Positions 9,824 through 23,897 of a stretch of DNA of 64,000 bases are shown here, piece after piece; the first letter of the stretch is position 1; each line of letters starts with the position of its first letter. The DNA lies in NCBI RefSeq assembly GCF_027596085.1, contig NC_072449.1, positions 28,596,200 through 28,660,199 on the forward strand, written 5' to 3'. The notes under the pieces were generated by a model. That model saw only the letters and a list, made by a program, of their open reading frames with translations. It made no database searches and had not been told where the DNA came from. A program made the position numbers and the translations under genes. The stretch comes from Anoplopoma fimbria. Taxonomy: Eukaryota > Chordata > Actinopteri > Perciformes > Anoplopomatidae.

Positions 9824-10270
9824 TCAAATTAAGAACCTCAAAACTGTGCTACAATTTGATTAAATTACTATATTTCAAGAGAATAGAGTCAGGGACCACA
9901 ATTCGAACCGTTTTTTTTTTCTTTCATTCAAAAATGTTAACCTAATATGAATGCACAAAAATTTGATCCTTCACTCCTTGCAGTTTATCATTATGATTTT
10001 ATATAAATAGCCTGCATATGAAGGGAAGCAAAATCCGGATGACTTGTTCAAATCACATGTTTTCTGATCCAGGCAGCCGACAGGTAGGCACTCCAGATAC
10101 CCAAATGCACAAGCACTAAAAAGTGAGTTCTTCATAATATGTCCTTTAAATGTTAAAACTTTAATCATACTCTTGTGTCCTACCACTCATCTCCCTCTCT
10201 CCACCCCCACAATCCAAAGACATCCATCAACCACAAATTAGAAAGAAAAAAGTCTTTCCATCTGACTGTG
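9824..10270. other. Non-coding stretch, nothing recognised
   Basis: AT-rich sequence with a poly-T run near 9910. No protein, RNA gene or clear repeat is seen. Confidence 0.4.
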
Positions 10271-10534
10271 AGAACATCTGAACCACAGATATATTAGAGA
10301 TTAAATCTTAAAGAGCTCAGTCTGATTTAAGCCACTGAGAGACATCGTAACACAAATTCAATATTAATGCAGTCACATATCCAAGCAAAGAAGTGGAACA
10401 AATGAATCAAAAAGCTGTCAACATAGCACGCCAAATGAAGGGAGGACGTTCACTGTGGGCTCCATTAAAACAACCAGACGACAATAGAACGACCACAACA
10501 ATTCAAACACACATAAAAGTAACAACAGTGAAGA
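10271..10534 (+). repeat. Direct duplicate copy A (pair with 17452-17715)
   Basis: About 264 bp matching 17452-17715 in the same orientation, from AGAACATCTGAACCACAGAT to ACACACATAAAAGTAAC. The 3' half (ATAGCACGCCAAATGAAGGG onward) is almost identical, while the 5' half has scattered substitutions and small indels. It could be a segmental duplicate or an undescribed interspersed repeat. Confidence 0.85.
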
Positions 10535-12060
<1,526 letters not shown>

Positions 12061-12217
12061 TGTTATGAATATACATAGCCTGACTGGAAGCTTTCCAGTG
12101 TCAATGAAGCATGAGTTGAATGTTTGTTTGTCCTACAGTTCAAACTTTAAATTTCCCAGCTGTAATCTGTCTGTCAATCACAAACAGACAAACACACACA
12201 CACCTGCGGTAGCCAGC

Positions 12218-12727
12218 ATCACATGACTTGGTCTCAAGTCAGACTCAAGTCACAAAGTTGATGACTTTAGACTCGACTTGACAAAATGAAAACAGACTCG
12301 CAACTCGACTAGAACATCGATGACTCGTGATTCCCTTGTACTATGAGCCTTTTGGGTTAAAAATACTTCATCAACTCTTCGGCAAAATACTTCATATTCA
12401 AGATTAAAGTATGTTATTTGAAGTGTGCCACGAGCCAATCCATTTCCCAATATCTTTTTTTATTTATTTAGTGATTGAGTTCAGTTGCACTTATTTTAAC
12501 AAACTTGTTTTCACAAATAAATACAAATTTTAAAAACCATTCATAACTTTGTAAAATCCATAATATTTAGTCCGTCATTAAAGTTAAAAAATGTATTACA
12601 TTTGGTGAAGAGCAGAATGTGACTTGTTTAGGACTCAAAATGCCCGTCTTGACTTGGGGCTTGCCTTCAAAGGCTTCAGAGGTACTTGCGACTTACTAAA
12701 AACAATAAGTTGGTCCCACGTCTGGAA
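12218..12727. mobile_element. ACTTG/CAAGT-rich interspersed element
   Basis: Begins ACATGACTTGGTCTCAAGTC and ends near TAAGTTGGTCCCACGTCTGG. Inner blocks repeat the words GACTTG and ACTCGACT (CTTGACTTGGGGCTTGCCTT, TACTTGCGACTTAC). This resembles a well-known fish non-autonomous repeat with GACTTGAGACTTG words. Inverted similarity of the two ends (CTTGGTCTCAAG and TTGGTCCCACG) is weak. Confidence 0.5.
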
Positions 12728-13278
12728 ACTCGTTCAGACAGCTAGTTGGCATTTTTCTCTCCCCCATGTTTCCCATTTTTTTTTTCTAGGAAGCTGCTGA
12801 TGATGCAATCAGCCAAGGAGGAGGCTGATCTGACATCTGTTTCTGCTCTCAGGCTCCATTTGCTGCCTACACTGTGTCCGCTACAGCAGGACAGGAGACT
12901 CAGAGAGCCACCAGAGAGCCCTGGGATCTAGGACAAACAAATCGCCGCTCCTTTCATTGCTGTTATCCTCCGCAGTCTGTTGCCTCATGCTTAATTGCGC
13001 ACAGCAGGAGGTTGTTGACAAAAAGCCCTTTGCTTGTCTGCTAATCCGTTTGTTTTTACCATTAAAAAATAAAGCTGATTTCATCTAGATATAGCTGTTT
13101 TCCACAGTGAGGTTTCACTATCTTTAGGGCCAGAGCATGAACGTGCCAGATCCTAACAGTCCCTGTCACTGAAAGTGTGAGGTAGCTATTGTTTTTGTAG
13201 AGATTATTATTGTGCTGCGTAAACTTGAGTAGCTTGGGATGCTCGAAAGCTCACGAAAAATGGTACACGCAATGATTG
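12728..13278. other. Non-coding stretch, no gene seen
   Basis: This stretch has a higher GC content and no repeat signature; 12790-13090 could be a conserved non-coding block, but conservation cannot be judged from one sequence. No protein was recognised. Confidence 0.35.
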
Positions 13279-13650
13279 GTCTCAATGGTGGCCAGGATCA
13301 TAGACTGTAAATAAGAAGTGGACGTGGTCATTGTGATGTCACCTATTGGTTGTGGTCTGCTGTTTTGAAGCCTCAAGTTCAGCAATTTCACGGCAGCGAC
13401 CTGTCAATCACAGTAAGCCCGCCCTAAAGCGTACTCTGCTTTATGGTCTATTTGACTCTAAATGGACCATCATTTACTAAATGAACATTATCCTGTATTG
13501 AAGAAGACTTGAAACTACAGATTTTCTCATAGACTTCTATACAATCTGACTTCTTTTTGCAACCAGAGGAGTCGCCCCCTGCTGGTCAGAAGAGAAAACT
13601 CAAGTTTTAAGACACTTCAGCATTGGCTTCACTCGGCAGAACTGGATGTT
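13279..13650. mobile_element. Interspersed repeat (ATAGACTGTAAATAAGAAGTGG family)
   Basis: Words ATAGACTGTAAATAAGAAGT, GTGATGTCACCTATTGGTTG, TTTTGAAGCCTCAAGTTC, ATAGACTTCTATACAATCTG and GCCCCCTGCTGGTCA are hallmarks of a common teleost non-autonomous element. It is diverged and has no open reading frame. Confidence 0.6.
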
Positions 13651-13719
13651 GCCGCTGGGCCAGAACATTATCGATACCTAAAACGGCCATCTCATAGGTC
13701 ATGTGACAAAATTTCATTT

Positions 13720-14050
13720 TAGCTACTGTACAGGTGTTTCTTTTTTCCTTTTTACAAAACTCCTGCTAGGGGATTGAAAAGATCCACCTCAAATTTGGGC
13801 AGCAAAATCTCAAGACCTTCACGATGCTAATTGTGAAGCTTTTGTATTTTCGTAGTAAGGCGTTGCTATGACGTGTCGGGCAAAATGCACGTTTCGCCAT
13901 GACACAGGAGGATGTTGAAACTAGTCCGATCTCTCCCAAATCCACACGCTGGATAGGAGTCCGGTCCTAAAGGCATTCTACACTCCCATATTGAGTCATA
14001 CTCATAGTGCCACCTTCTGATTGTAGGAAGTTGAGCCTTGTGTGACAAAT
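13720..14050. mobile_element. Probable interspersed repeat fragment
   Basis: Sequence of the type AATTTGGGCAGCAAAATCTC, ATTTTCGTAGTAAGGCGT and CGCCATGACACAGGAGG resembles a fish repeat seen widely in introns. The identification rests on recalled sequence style only. Confidence 0.35.
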
Positions 14051-15490
14051 ATGATACGATTTACAAGAAATGTTCGTGGTGTTGTCAACACGTGATGTAG
14101 AGAACAGTGATACATGTATTCTTCTCCACACTGTTTACTATCAATAAAACTATGATTAAGTGCAAAACCCTGATGAGGCAATGTACTCACTGAGTCATCT
14201 GAGGCTGTGATTCACAAGGCTAACATGTGAACAGGTTTCGGATCACATCTCTGTCTCATTGTTTCTCCCACTAGCTTCATGTGAGCATATAAACCAGTGA
14301 CCAAAAATACAAAGCTAAAAGTATAACCACTGCCGAAGCGCAAAGTTAAAAACACAAAAGTGAGTTCAAGAATAAACTCCAGTTACATCCCCCTCTGTCT
14401 CCCTCCCTCCATTACGTAACTACAGCCTGAGATCATCCCAGTCCTCCTGAAGACTCTCTCTCTCATGATCGGTGCAAGTGGAACAAATCTGTCTCCTTTT
14501 TTCTAGTCTAATCCAGTCTCAGATATTACAGCACAGCTATTTCCAATCTGGTTATAATGCTATGATGATACATGCTTCTGATTGGCCCGGATGGGATGCT
14601 CAATAGTGACCCCCTAACTAACCCTCGGGTTCACCATATTGCACCATTGTCATCAGTTAGCAGCACTGTGGCACGTTAAATGAACTGCTGAATGAAAGAT
14701 AACATCAGCTCCCCACAGTTATTTCAATCCCGGAGATAAACTCACGGTATGATCAGCGTTATTTTGAATACCGTGGTATACCGGTCCAACCCACAGCATC
14801 CTCAGAGGCACTGCCGACCTGTGTGACCTCCTGTCCTCTTTGGCAGCAGTGAGGAGTTTGTTCTGGAGCCCTGCAGGTGCTCTGAGTCACTGAGAAGCCT
14901 GGCACAGTTTTCAGATTGTGTAACATTCCACTCATTACTGATTTCCTTCTTGGCGAACGTCCCACAGGAACAGTCCTGTCCCGGTTCTGTAACACCCTAA
15001 TCTGAGAAATTAGGTAATCACAACCTGGATTGCGTGTCCATTAAAGTCAAATATTATTTAATACAGCCCCATATCACCAATAACAAATGTATGACACCAT
15101 CTGTCCTTGAAACCCTCACCCAGATTATGAAAAATTAAAAAAATAATAATAAAAAACCTGATAAGGAGCAAATGAGGAGGAACCCGTCATCCTGGAAGGA
15201 CAGACATAGGCTTAATAGATAAAGACATTTAAAAAATAAAAACATTATAATCAGGTTTCTTATTAAGGCTTTAACAGATTATAATATATTCTTAAATGCG
15301 CATAATTATGTTTTTCTTTCCCAGACATGACAAATGAAGCCGAGGCTATTATGTTAACAAATGAAATGTTACACTGGTCAGTTTGTTTCCTCTTTTTGTT
15401 TTTCACATAATAGGAAACAGGAGGTCCGGACCGGTTTAAACCCATAAAAGAACCAAAATAAAGACACCAAAAGATGATTTACCTCCAGGT
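14051..15490. other. Non-coding stretch, no gene seen
   Basis: Nothing recognised with confidence. Words such as ACCGTGGTATACCGG near 14770 hint at a decayed mobile element. Frames of 60-78 codons here resemble no protein. Confidence 0.4.
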
Positions 15491-15594
15491 GAACCGTGGC
15501 TCCTGTTACCTGTGAGATGAAACCAGACCAGTACGTTCCTCTGACACGGAGCTCGGCTTCTGCGCAGTGACCCTCTCACTGGTGTTATAGTCCT

Positions 15595-15633
15595 CTGTCT
15601 CTGTCTCTGTCTCTGTCTCTGTCTCTGTCTCTG
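15595..15633. repeat. (TCTCTG)n microsatellite
   Basis: About six copies of a 6-bp unit. Confidence 0.95.
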
Positions 15634-15749
15634 GACGGAGAAAGTTCACCAGAGAGGATCCGCTTCTCACACAAGGAGAGCCGTCAACCAGCTGGAATGA
15701 GCACCGACAGCGTCCGGTTTGGAATTTCAAATTATTATTATTATTATTA

Positions 15750-15795
15750 TATTCCTTTATTGATCCCCATGAGGGAATACAAGTGTTACAGCAGC
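15750..15795. mobile_element. Mobile-element end (ATTCCTTTATTGATCCCCAT) leading into the 32-bp minisatellite
   Basis: ATTCCTTTATTGATCCCCATG, then ACAGCAGCTCAACTACACAG. The same block starts the minisatellite at 51963 and a third copy of the element at 63333. It is a common fish LINE/SINE end, so the tandem array sits inside a mobile-element copy. Confidence 0.65.
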
Positions 15796-16745
15796 TCAAC
15801 TACACAGACAATAAATACACATACTATACAACTACACAGACAATAAATACACATACTATACAACTACACAGACAATAAATACACATACTATACAACTACA
15901 CAGACAATAAATACACATACTATACAACTACACAGACAATAAATACACATACTATACAACTACACAGACAATAAATACATACTATACAACTACACAGACA
16001 ATAAATACACATACTATACAACTACACAGACAATAAATACACATACTATACAACTACACAGACAATAAATACACATACTATACAACTACACATACAATAA
16101 ATACACATACAATAAATACACATACTATACAACTACACAGACAATAAATACACATACTATACAACTACACAGACAATAAATACACATACTATACAACTAC
16201 ACAGACAATAAATACACATACTATACAACTACACAGACAATAAATACACATACTATACAACTACACAGACAATAAATACACATACTATACAACTACACAG
16301 ACAATAAATACACATACTATACAACTACACAGACAATACAACTACACAGACAATAAATACACATACTATACAACTACACAGACAATAAATACACATACTA
16401 TACAACTATACACATACTATACAACTACACAGACAATAAATACACATACTATACAACTACACAGACAATAAATACACATACTATACAACTACACAGACAA
16501 TAAATAACATACTATACAACTACACAGACAATAAATACACATACTATACAACTACACAGACAATAAATACACATACTATACAACTACACAGACAATAAAT
16601 ACACATACTATACAACTACACAGACAATAAATACACATACTATACAACTACACAGACAATAAATACACATACTATACAACTACACAGACAATAAATACAC
16701 ATACTATACAACTACACAGACAATAAATACACATACTATACAACA
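15796..16745. repeat. 32-bp minisatellite (TACACAGACAATAAATACACATACTATACAAC)n, locus 1
   Basis: About 30 near-identical copies of a 32-bp unit, with a few truncated ones (near 16100, 16330 and 16405). Copies follow each other directly with no unique spacers, so it is not a CRISPR array. The same unit forms a second array at 52013-52375. Confidence 0.97.
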
Positions 16746-17069
16746 AAATAAAGATAGATTAAGATATTCATCTGTGAACACGTGCTTTGACATTTTATTT
16801 CCATATATTTTTATGAGGAGGACATTTTTTTATTTAAAAGGTAAGGACAAAAACACAAGTAAACTATACAAAGTTATTCCCTTGGACATCTTTTTTTTTT
16901 TTTCGCCACTTCTTCTATGAAATATCCCGCAGCCTTTGGTGAACAAGTTAAAGTATAAGGACCACAAAGGTAATAGCCTTAAGCTCACATGTGATAAATA
17001 CATCAAGCAAATAAATTGTTCTCAGGCTAACTAATTCAACAATGTCCAGTACAAATAGAAACTGTGAAT
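16746..17069. other. Short AT-rich non-coding stretch
   Basis: Nothing recognised apart from a poly-T run near 16892. Confidence 0.4.
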
Positions 17070-17430
17070 TGTTACTTTTCTACTTTTACCTAAGTAAAAG
17101 TAGAAAAGTATAGCATCAAACTTTACTTAAAGTACCAAAAGTAAAAGTACTGCAGAAGGGCTCCTTTAGTGTTATATTATAATTTAATACTATACTGTTC
17201 TGTTTGATCAAATACATGTAAGAGCATTTCAGTGTTGTAGTTCCTCTATGTGGGGTCAAATTTAAATATTACTAGTACTGAGTAGCTTAGTAGAACAGTA
17301 GTACAGAATCATATCCACTCGTAACAAACTCTGTCAGATAAATGTAGTTAAATAAAACATAAAAGATTTTCCTCTAAGATGTAGTGTAGAGTACAAGTAT
17401 AAAGTAGAAGAGACTGTAATTACTCTAGTA
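17070..17430. mobile_element. AAGTA-family repeat with a perfect 17-bp hairpin at its end
   Basis: TACTTTTCTACTTTTAC (17073-17089) and its exact reverse complement (17094-17110) form a hairpin, followed by AAAGTACCAAAAGTAAAAGT and ending with GATGTAGTGTAGAGTACAAG. It belongs to the same family as 9060-9475. Confidence 0.65.
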
Positions 17431-17451
17431 AAGTGCAGGTAAGAACATCTG

Positions 17452-17715
17452 AACCACAGATATATTAGAGATGAAATCATAAACAGCTCAGTCTGATTCA
17501 AGCCACTGAGAGACATATTATCACAAAGAAATTCAATATAAATGCAGTCACATATCAAAGCAAAGAAATGGAATAAATGAATCAAAAAGCTGTCAACAAC
17601 ATAGCACGCCAAATGAAGGGAGGACGTTCACTGTGGGCTCCATTAAAACAACCAGACGACAATAGAACGACCACAACAATTCAAACACACATAAAAGTAA
17701 CACCAGTAAAAGACT
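17452..17715 (+). repeat. Direct duplicate copy B (pair with 10271-10534)
   Basis: Same orientation as copy A. The last ~120 bp, from ATAGCACGCCAAATGAAGGG, are nearly identical to copy A; small indels occur in the first half. Confidence 0.85.
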
Positions 17716-19540
17716 GTAAATTCATAGGCATCCTCCAAATATAAAAAAGACCTGCGTCGTTTTATTTTGAAAGTAAGACATTCTTAGCTTCCGGTGTCAT
17801 TGTGGGCGACAATCCCTTCTTTCCCACAGCAGAGCTCAGGATAAACAACCAGTTTATATCATTAAACGGGTCTTTAAACCAGTGTGTGATAATGAAACCA
17901 CCAGAACTGCTCTGATAAAGACAGTGAGGAGGGACAAGGCCGTGTTGTTGGTTATTGTTCTGATCAACAGGTGAGAAGCCACAAAAGGTCAAAGGTGAAA
18001 GGGTGAGAAATACCATCAGGATGGAGCCTGTAGGGCAGGTTTAACCCACAGCTGATCATGAGGATCCATGAATTTATGTTTCTGAGAAATCACAACCAGA
18101 TTATTTTTTTTATTTTTTAATTGTCATTGTTAAAGTTAGAGTATGCCCAATGCTGCTGCTGCTGCTGCTGTATGACACTATTTCTCTAAGTCATGTTTTT
18201 CTGACCACCGGTCCGCCTCAGAGTCTGTCTAACTGTTGACCTATCGCTGTGACAGACGCTGTGGAGATGATACAGACTCTGTTCTTTAATTGGATTAGCA
18301 GCAGGCAGACAGAAACCACAGTCTCACAGCCAAACCAGTTCAGACCGATTTAAGAAAAATAAAACAGGAGCAGCCACAGGTCCCTCAGCAGGCTTTGTTC
18401 ATTGTTCATGCAGACAACAGCTAACCGGTGCATTCAGTTGACTTTTAGTCAGTTGACTTATTGTCAGACTGCATTAGAAAAGTCTGTTTGCAGTCTGCAG
18501 CTTTGAAACAAGTGAGATGCGTTTTAAAGCAGACCAGTTTACAGAGTTGAAGCAGAGCATCACCAACAATTCTTTCCAAATTATAGAGAAGAAGTCTTTA
18601 TTAGTCTGTTTATATAAAACTCTGCTTTGAGGAAAGTACAGTGTCGGGAAATATTTCGGGCTCAAAGGACCCACAAATTAAAACATGAATACTTGTCTCG
18701 TCATCAATCCTGACTGAGCCAACACTCGGCTCAGACCTCGTCCATTTTATTCAATTCTTTAAATATCAGAATCAGAATGATCTGTTTTGTCATGACACAC
18801 AGGTACAATGACATTTTAAAGGCTTTTCTTGGTGTAGTTAGAATGAAAGCTAAAAAATCTAAGTAGCGATTGAAATAGTGATAGAAGCATAAAAATTGAA
18901 TATTTTAGAATATATAATAAAACATTTGTATATATTTTTTATGTGTTTGTAGCGTTGAGGGGCTACAACTTACATTCACTGTGCAACCCTGTATTGAAGT
19001 GACAATGAACCTTGTAACCTTGTCGGTCTGCAGCTACAGGAGCCGTATTTGGGTCAGTTAAAACATTTGGCTTGTTTTCTCCACAGAGTTGCAAAGTCTC
19101 TGCATTAGGAGGAACAATCACACGTTTAAATGGGTCTTCAAATTATTTTAACTGCTGGCTCAGTGGAGAGCTGCTGGGGCATAAAGTTGGTAGGCTCGTT
19201 CTGGTGGCCCCAAAAGGTTTGGCACTGCAGCTTCATTACAACGAGGTAATGAGGATCTAACAAATGGAGAATGCAGACGTTGGCTGTTAGCAGGTCGGAC
19301 TGCAGACACATCTTGTTTACAGCTCCCGACTGCGAAGCAAATTAAACCCATTCCCTTGTTACTGGTGTTTGTGCTTCGTCTGCAAATAAAGACAGGCGTC
19401 TTTTTTCGCTGAAGCAGCATCACACAATAAAACTGCAGCATGTGAACCGACAGGAGATGTTACATTTAGGTTTTAAAGTTGGGGTTCAGGCTACAATCGC
19501 ACCTTCTTCCAAGGTGCACGGAAAAGATAAAAAGGTCTGG
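17716..19540. other. Non-coding stretch, nothing recognised
   Basis: Mostly unique-looking sequence with a short (GCT)n run near 18151-18169. Frames up to 93 codons resemble no known protein. Confidence 0.4.
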
Positions 19541-19670
19541 AGAGGTCAACACCGCAGCAACACGTGTAGTTTAAGAACAACTTTATTGTGGGACAGATGC
19601 AACTCGGCTTGTGGCCTTCATCGGGGTCATCAGACATTCATGTGTGCTGTGTTGCAGAGGTGAAAAGGAA
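19541..19670. mobile_element. Probable retroelement tail (TTTATTGTGGGACAGATGCAAC type)
   Basis: On the minus strand it reads CTGATGACCCCGATGAAGGC, then CACAAGCCGAGTTGCATC and an AATAAAG. It resembles the widespread fish repeat with a GATGAAG-GCC...CGAAACGTTGC signature. The family is not assigned. Confidence 0.4.
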
Positions 19671-19679
19671 CCAATTACA

Positions 19680-20763
19680 TTTGCTCAAAACTGTGTAAAC
19701 ATTTGAGGTACTTGTTATCTGCTTGAGTATTTCCTTTTTATGATGCTTTAAACTTCAGACAAACATTGTACTTTTTTTTTTTGACAGCTTAAGTTACTTT
19801 TCGGATGAAGGTTTTTCATTCCTTTTCCTGTCCAGTGAAAACCACGTATCTCCAGATGTGTTGATGTTGAATATTTGAGATAAACGGAAGGATCAAGTGT
19901 TCCTTTATGTGTTTACAAAATTGACTTATTCCTTAAACTAATTAACTCTTTAATAACCTCTCGAATCAGCTGGAAAATGCATCGTCAAAAAGATGAAAAC
20001 TGTGCTGTTTTTTTTTTAGATAATTGCTTCTCACAGGACAGCAACGCTATGATAACATATGATGAGCTTATAGAATATGATGCATTACTGCAGATAAAAT
20101 TTGCCAACAGGATATAATGGAGGCTAAAATATCTACAGCAGTAAAATGCACATGAATGCAGCAGTTATATTTATCCCAAAACATCACATATAATAGTAAA
20201 ACAATAACAGGGAACATTCTACTGCACTATCAATACTTTTACTTTAAGTGCTTAAAGTACATTTTGCTGATTCATACTTAAACTTAAGTCAGGTTCTATA
20301 TTCAGGACTTCTTCAGCAGTATTGGACTTCCATAAATCGAGACAAACATAAATAGGACACACACCCTCTCTATCCCTCTCACAGTATCACTCTCACCCTC
20401 CGTGAGTGTTTGAAGCCGATTGGAATGTGTACACCAGATAAGAGCAGAACTGCGACGAGCCTTTGAAAGACGTGGTTATATCACACAGCAGGGGACCGAT
20501 GTGAACACACACACACAGATATGACGCCACCTAAGTAAATCAAGATGTAATCAGTGCAGTGTGAGGTGGGTCCACATGAGACCACACGAGCTCTCCCTCC
20601 AGGGCCCCTGTAGCAGAGCTCCAGCCCCCCCAGGTGTTGCCCCATGCTAAGACCCCCGGAGAGGTCGGCATTAGTCCTGCTCTGAGAGACAACGTGTGTG
20701 TGTGTGTGTGTGTGGTGTGGGGGGTAAACTGCGTAACCCCCAAGGAAGTTGTGTAAGGCCAAA
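19680..20763. other. Non-coding stretch with an AAGTA-family fragment
   Basis: Around 20200-20300 are words such as TACTTTAAGTGCTTAAAGTA and ATACTTAAACTTAAGTCAGG, typical of the AAGTA family. A (GT)n tract lies at 20694-20714. No gene is seen. Confidence 0.45.
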
Positions 20764-21107
20764 GAAGAAAATGAAAGGTGGAGGATCTCCTTTAAGTTTG
20801 ATCTATGTAGATCATGGAGGGGGAAAGGAGAAGCAACAGGAAGAAGGAGAAGGTTTTATTGGTCCTGCTTGTTGTAACGCGGCACCGTGTTGGCCCTGCA
20901 ATCTGTCCTCTCTCACTGTAACGTTATTACGCAACAGGCTCTCTCAGCCAGGTGGAATTATTTCATCCCCATGAGTCACAGAGGCTCATAGATTAGGCAA
21001 AACTCCCGCTGTTGAATCACTTCCAGAAAGTTTGCTTACTCGCTGCTTACAAATGTACACAAACTTAATTAGCCCCTTAAATGTACCAGTTTTCCTCATT
21101 ATTTTCC
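20764..21107 (+). repeat. Left arm of a long inverted repeat
   Basis: 344 bp whose reverse complement recurs at 23898-24242 (345 bp). By eye the arms are near identical: a 67-codon frame translates identically in both. The similarity stops abruptly after CTCATTATTTTCC on the inner side and fades at AAGAAGAAAATG on the outer side. Confidence 0.92.
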
Positions 21108-22945
21108 AAGTTACATGGAAACAATTTGTAAATATTCTGTATCAGCTTCATCCAACACTTCACAGAGTTTTATGTCAATTTCAAAGAAAATTTTTAAAGA
21201 ATATTGAGAGTGTTAGTCCAGACAAAACATGGCTCCAAAAATATTTTTTAGCAGTTCTCAAGAATTTGAAGGGGTGCAACATGGGGATTACAGTTTATAA
21301 AAAAGAATGATGATAACATATTGTCTCCGTTTCTGGGTCTATGATGATTGTCCTCCCACTTATCAGTGTGTTATGCTTTCTTGTTATCCCTCTTGTCATT
21401 CTGCCTTTCTTTATCTGGATAAGTGCACTAAAATAAACCCTAAATATGGCGTCTAAAAAAATCTGACTTGACAATCATTTCAAAAATGCTTCGGCCTCAA
21501 TGGTCGTGACCCACAGAGCCCTCACATCAAGCCAGCGGTGGTTCCTGGTGAGCGTGGGGTTTGTATTTTCATTTCCGAGCAGTGAAAGTCAGGAGCGACG
21601 CACACAACTGAGACATTATACGTGACCTCATAGCAAGGAATTCTGGGAATCTGTGAGTAAATGAGCCTTCATGTGTTTCCATTTAAATTTGCTGCGATTG
21701 AAGCAAAGTGCAGAGCCTCAGGGGTGATAGGCTGACGGAAGAGAGGAAGAAAAGAGGAAAAGAAAATGCTACATGAGCGACAAGGGGAAAACAGGAAAAG
21801 TCAAGAGGAAGCAGTTAAAAACAGTTGAGATTTGACTTTCTTTAAAAAGCTGCAGCGTGTATTTGGCCACACAGATACACAATAACAACAACTAGAGAGA
21901 GAAGGGAAAAAGAGAAAAGAGGCCCTCTGACCGGAGCGATGACCTCAGAGGGGAAGTGGTTTCCAGCTGTTTTCCTGCATCAGAGCAACACTGTAACCTG
22001 ACTCATTCAGAAACAGAGAAGCATCTGTAGACTTTTCAATTACAGTCATCCCTCCTTGAACATCCGAAATAAACTCCTTTCCAAGATATTGTTTTCTGAA
22101 GAGTGAAGAGTTCTATCTTGCATTTAGCAGCTAAAGGGACAGATATTTCCCTCGGGAGTTGGTGGAGACCAAAGAGAGAGTCAAAAGAGAGTGACTATTT
22201 TTAGTTAAATTCATCAGGCGCACACAACTGCTCTAAATGGATGCTAATGCTGATTGCTAGCAAGTTTGCCATAACTCAAATAGCTTTATTATTCTGTTTT
22301 AAGGCTTTTTTTTAATGTATGGCAAGAAGTGATATTGGGTTAAAACAGTGTCACATGACCTGTTGTTTCTACTTGGGCCACTTTGCCAAAATTGCCCTAC
22401 AACTGTTACTGGTTTGTAAAGTCATGGGACGTTTTTTTTGTATTATTTACCACAAAGTCAGAGATATCAGAAGCCAAAAGTCAACCCAAAGATTTTATAA
22501 TGTAGTTTTTTATACATATGCCAGTCTTACTTCGAATGAGAAAATTAGTTATTGATTCTCATCTGTGGGAAAATAACTTTGAGAAGTTGGGAACTTGACC
22601 AAAGTTGTTTTCTTTAACCATTCTTTCCCGGTTATCTTGAGGCACATTGTCGGACAACTTTTTAGACTGTTAAAGCATATAAATAAAGCTGTGGCAAATG
22701 CATACAGCACAAGTAGTTTTAATCAGCCAAGAAATAGTTTCCATTGAGCCACTTATTTCAACAAAAGAATACTTTTTTAAAATTTTACTATCCTTTGGTG
22801 ACATGTTTAAAATTAGCCGACCATCTCAGCTTTAAGGTTTTTTTTATAATTTGGACTCACGAAGGGAAGCTAAAGTGGCTTATTTGCTGCTGGGCTGAGA
22901 TTGTAAATGCAGCCATCTCTTAGTTTTTTCCAGCAGCGTTTTTTT
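21108..22945. other. Spacer between inverted-repeat arms, first part, no gene seen
   Basis: Unique-looking non-coding sequence. Frames of up to 92 codons at 21032-21310 and 22319-22555 resemble no family. No transposase was recognised. Confidence 0.4.
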
Positions 22946-22976
22946 TCCTGGGAGAGAGAGAGAGAGAGAGAGAGAG
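22946..22976. repeat. (GA)n microsatellite
   Basis: About 13 GA units. A CT-rich stretch follows at 23262-23315. Confidence 0.95.
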
Positions 22977-23513
22977 CGGTGGAAAGCAAAACAATGAATG
23001 ATGTAAGCGGGCCGAGGGCAAAATAACACAGGACGCCGTAAATGTGTCATTCCAGCCCCAAAATACGGAGCTATTAACATAAACACTTCGCAAGGCAAAA
23101 CACACATGTATATACAAACGGCAGAGCATCATTTCTACACACACTCAGAGCTGAACAATATCGGCATGTTTAATACATTTTCACTCCCTCATCATCCTCT
23201 CCATCGTCCCGCATCTCTAGCGTCCTTCTGTTCACACAATCCTCCCCTCCTCTGGCCTCTCTGCATGTCTCTCTCTCTCTCTGCCTCCTCTTCTCCCCCC
23301 CTCCTCCTCCCCTCTGTGAAGGCTCAGGGGTCGTCCGGAGGGTCGGAGTCCCTGCCCGCCTGGAACAAACACACCGAAATAGACAAGGGCAGAGAAAGAG
23401 AGGAAGGGACGTGGCCGGATGATCACCTCTCTACTTATCGCTGAGTCTGAATCGAGCGGGGACACAGTGTTTTTAAATACTTGGACGAGGACAATTTTGG
23501 ACTGCTTTAGGCT

Positions 23514-23853
23514 GTTATGGGGGATTTGTTGGCAGAACCAGAATATAATATTCATAAGTATGTGTATAAACACGTGAAACTAAGGATTGTGTCTTCGTTA
23601 GCTTAGAATGAGCCTGTCATATCTACATAAGGGACAGGTTCTCTTAACACAGTCCACCATGTTGCAATGTCATGTTTCTACAGTAGCCCAGAATGGACGA
23701 ACAAAACACTGCATATTTACGTTACCTGAAGGCCAACGTATACTCTCCGACATGTTTGGAAAGGGAGGGGTGAGTGGAGGGGTATTCAGTTGGATGCTAT
23801 TTTAACCACCTCACCACTAGGTGCCACTAAATCCTACACACTGCACCTTAAAA
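23514..23853 (-). mobile_element. MITE (AAGGTCCAGTGTGTAG family), copy 2
   Basis: Reverse orientation, ending ACTAAATCCTACACACTGCACCTT. Inner signatures are GAATATAATATTCATAAGTA, AGAATGAGCCTGTCATATCTA, ATGTTTCTACAGTAGCCCAG and CACCACTAGGTGCCACTAAA. It is about 340 bp, the most complete copy here, and sits inside the spacer of the inverted repeat, next to its right arm. Confidence 0.75.
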
Positions 23854-23897
23854 TAAATAGTTGGACGTTTTTGGAAATACTTCTTCCAAAACCCCCG

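Noticed and set aside
12790..13090. Possible conserved exon or 5' UTR exon of the cdc42ep gene
   Set aside because: The sequence is non-repetitive but has no start, family match or firm splice pair; conservation cannot be judged from one genome.
15796..16745. Regular 32-bp repeats that could suggest a CRISPR-like array
   Set aside because: Units are directly adjacent with no unique spacers, the context is a vertebrate mobile element, and no Cas-like gene is present.
20771..20974. 67-codon ORF found identically in both inverted-repeat arms
   Set aside because: Identity is explained by the near-identical DNA arms; it shows no family motif and ends at the repeat edge, so it is not evidence of a gene.
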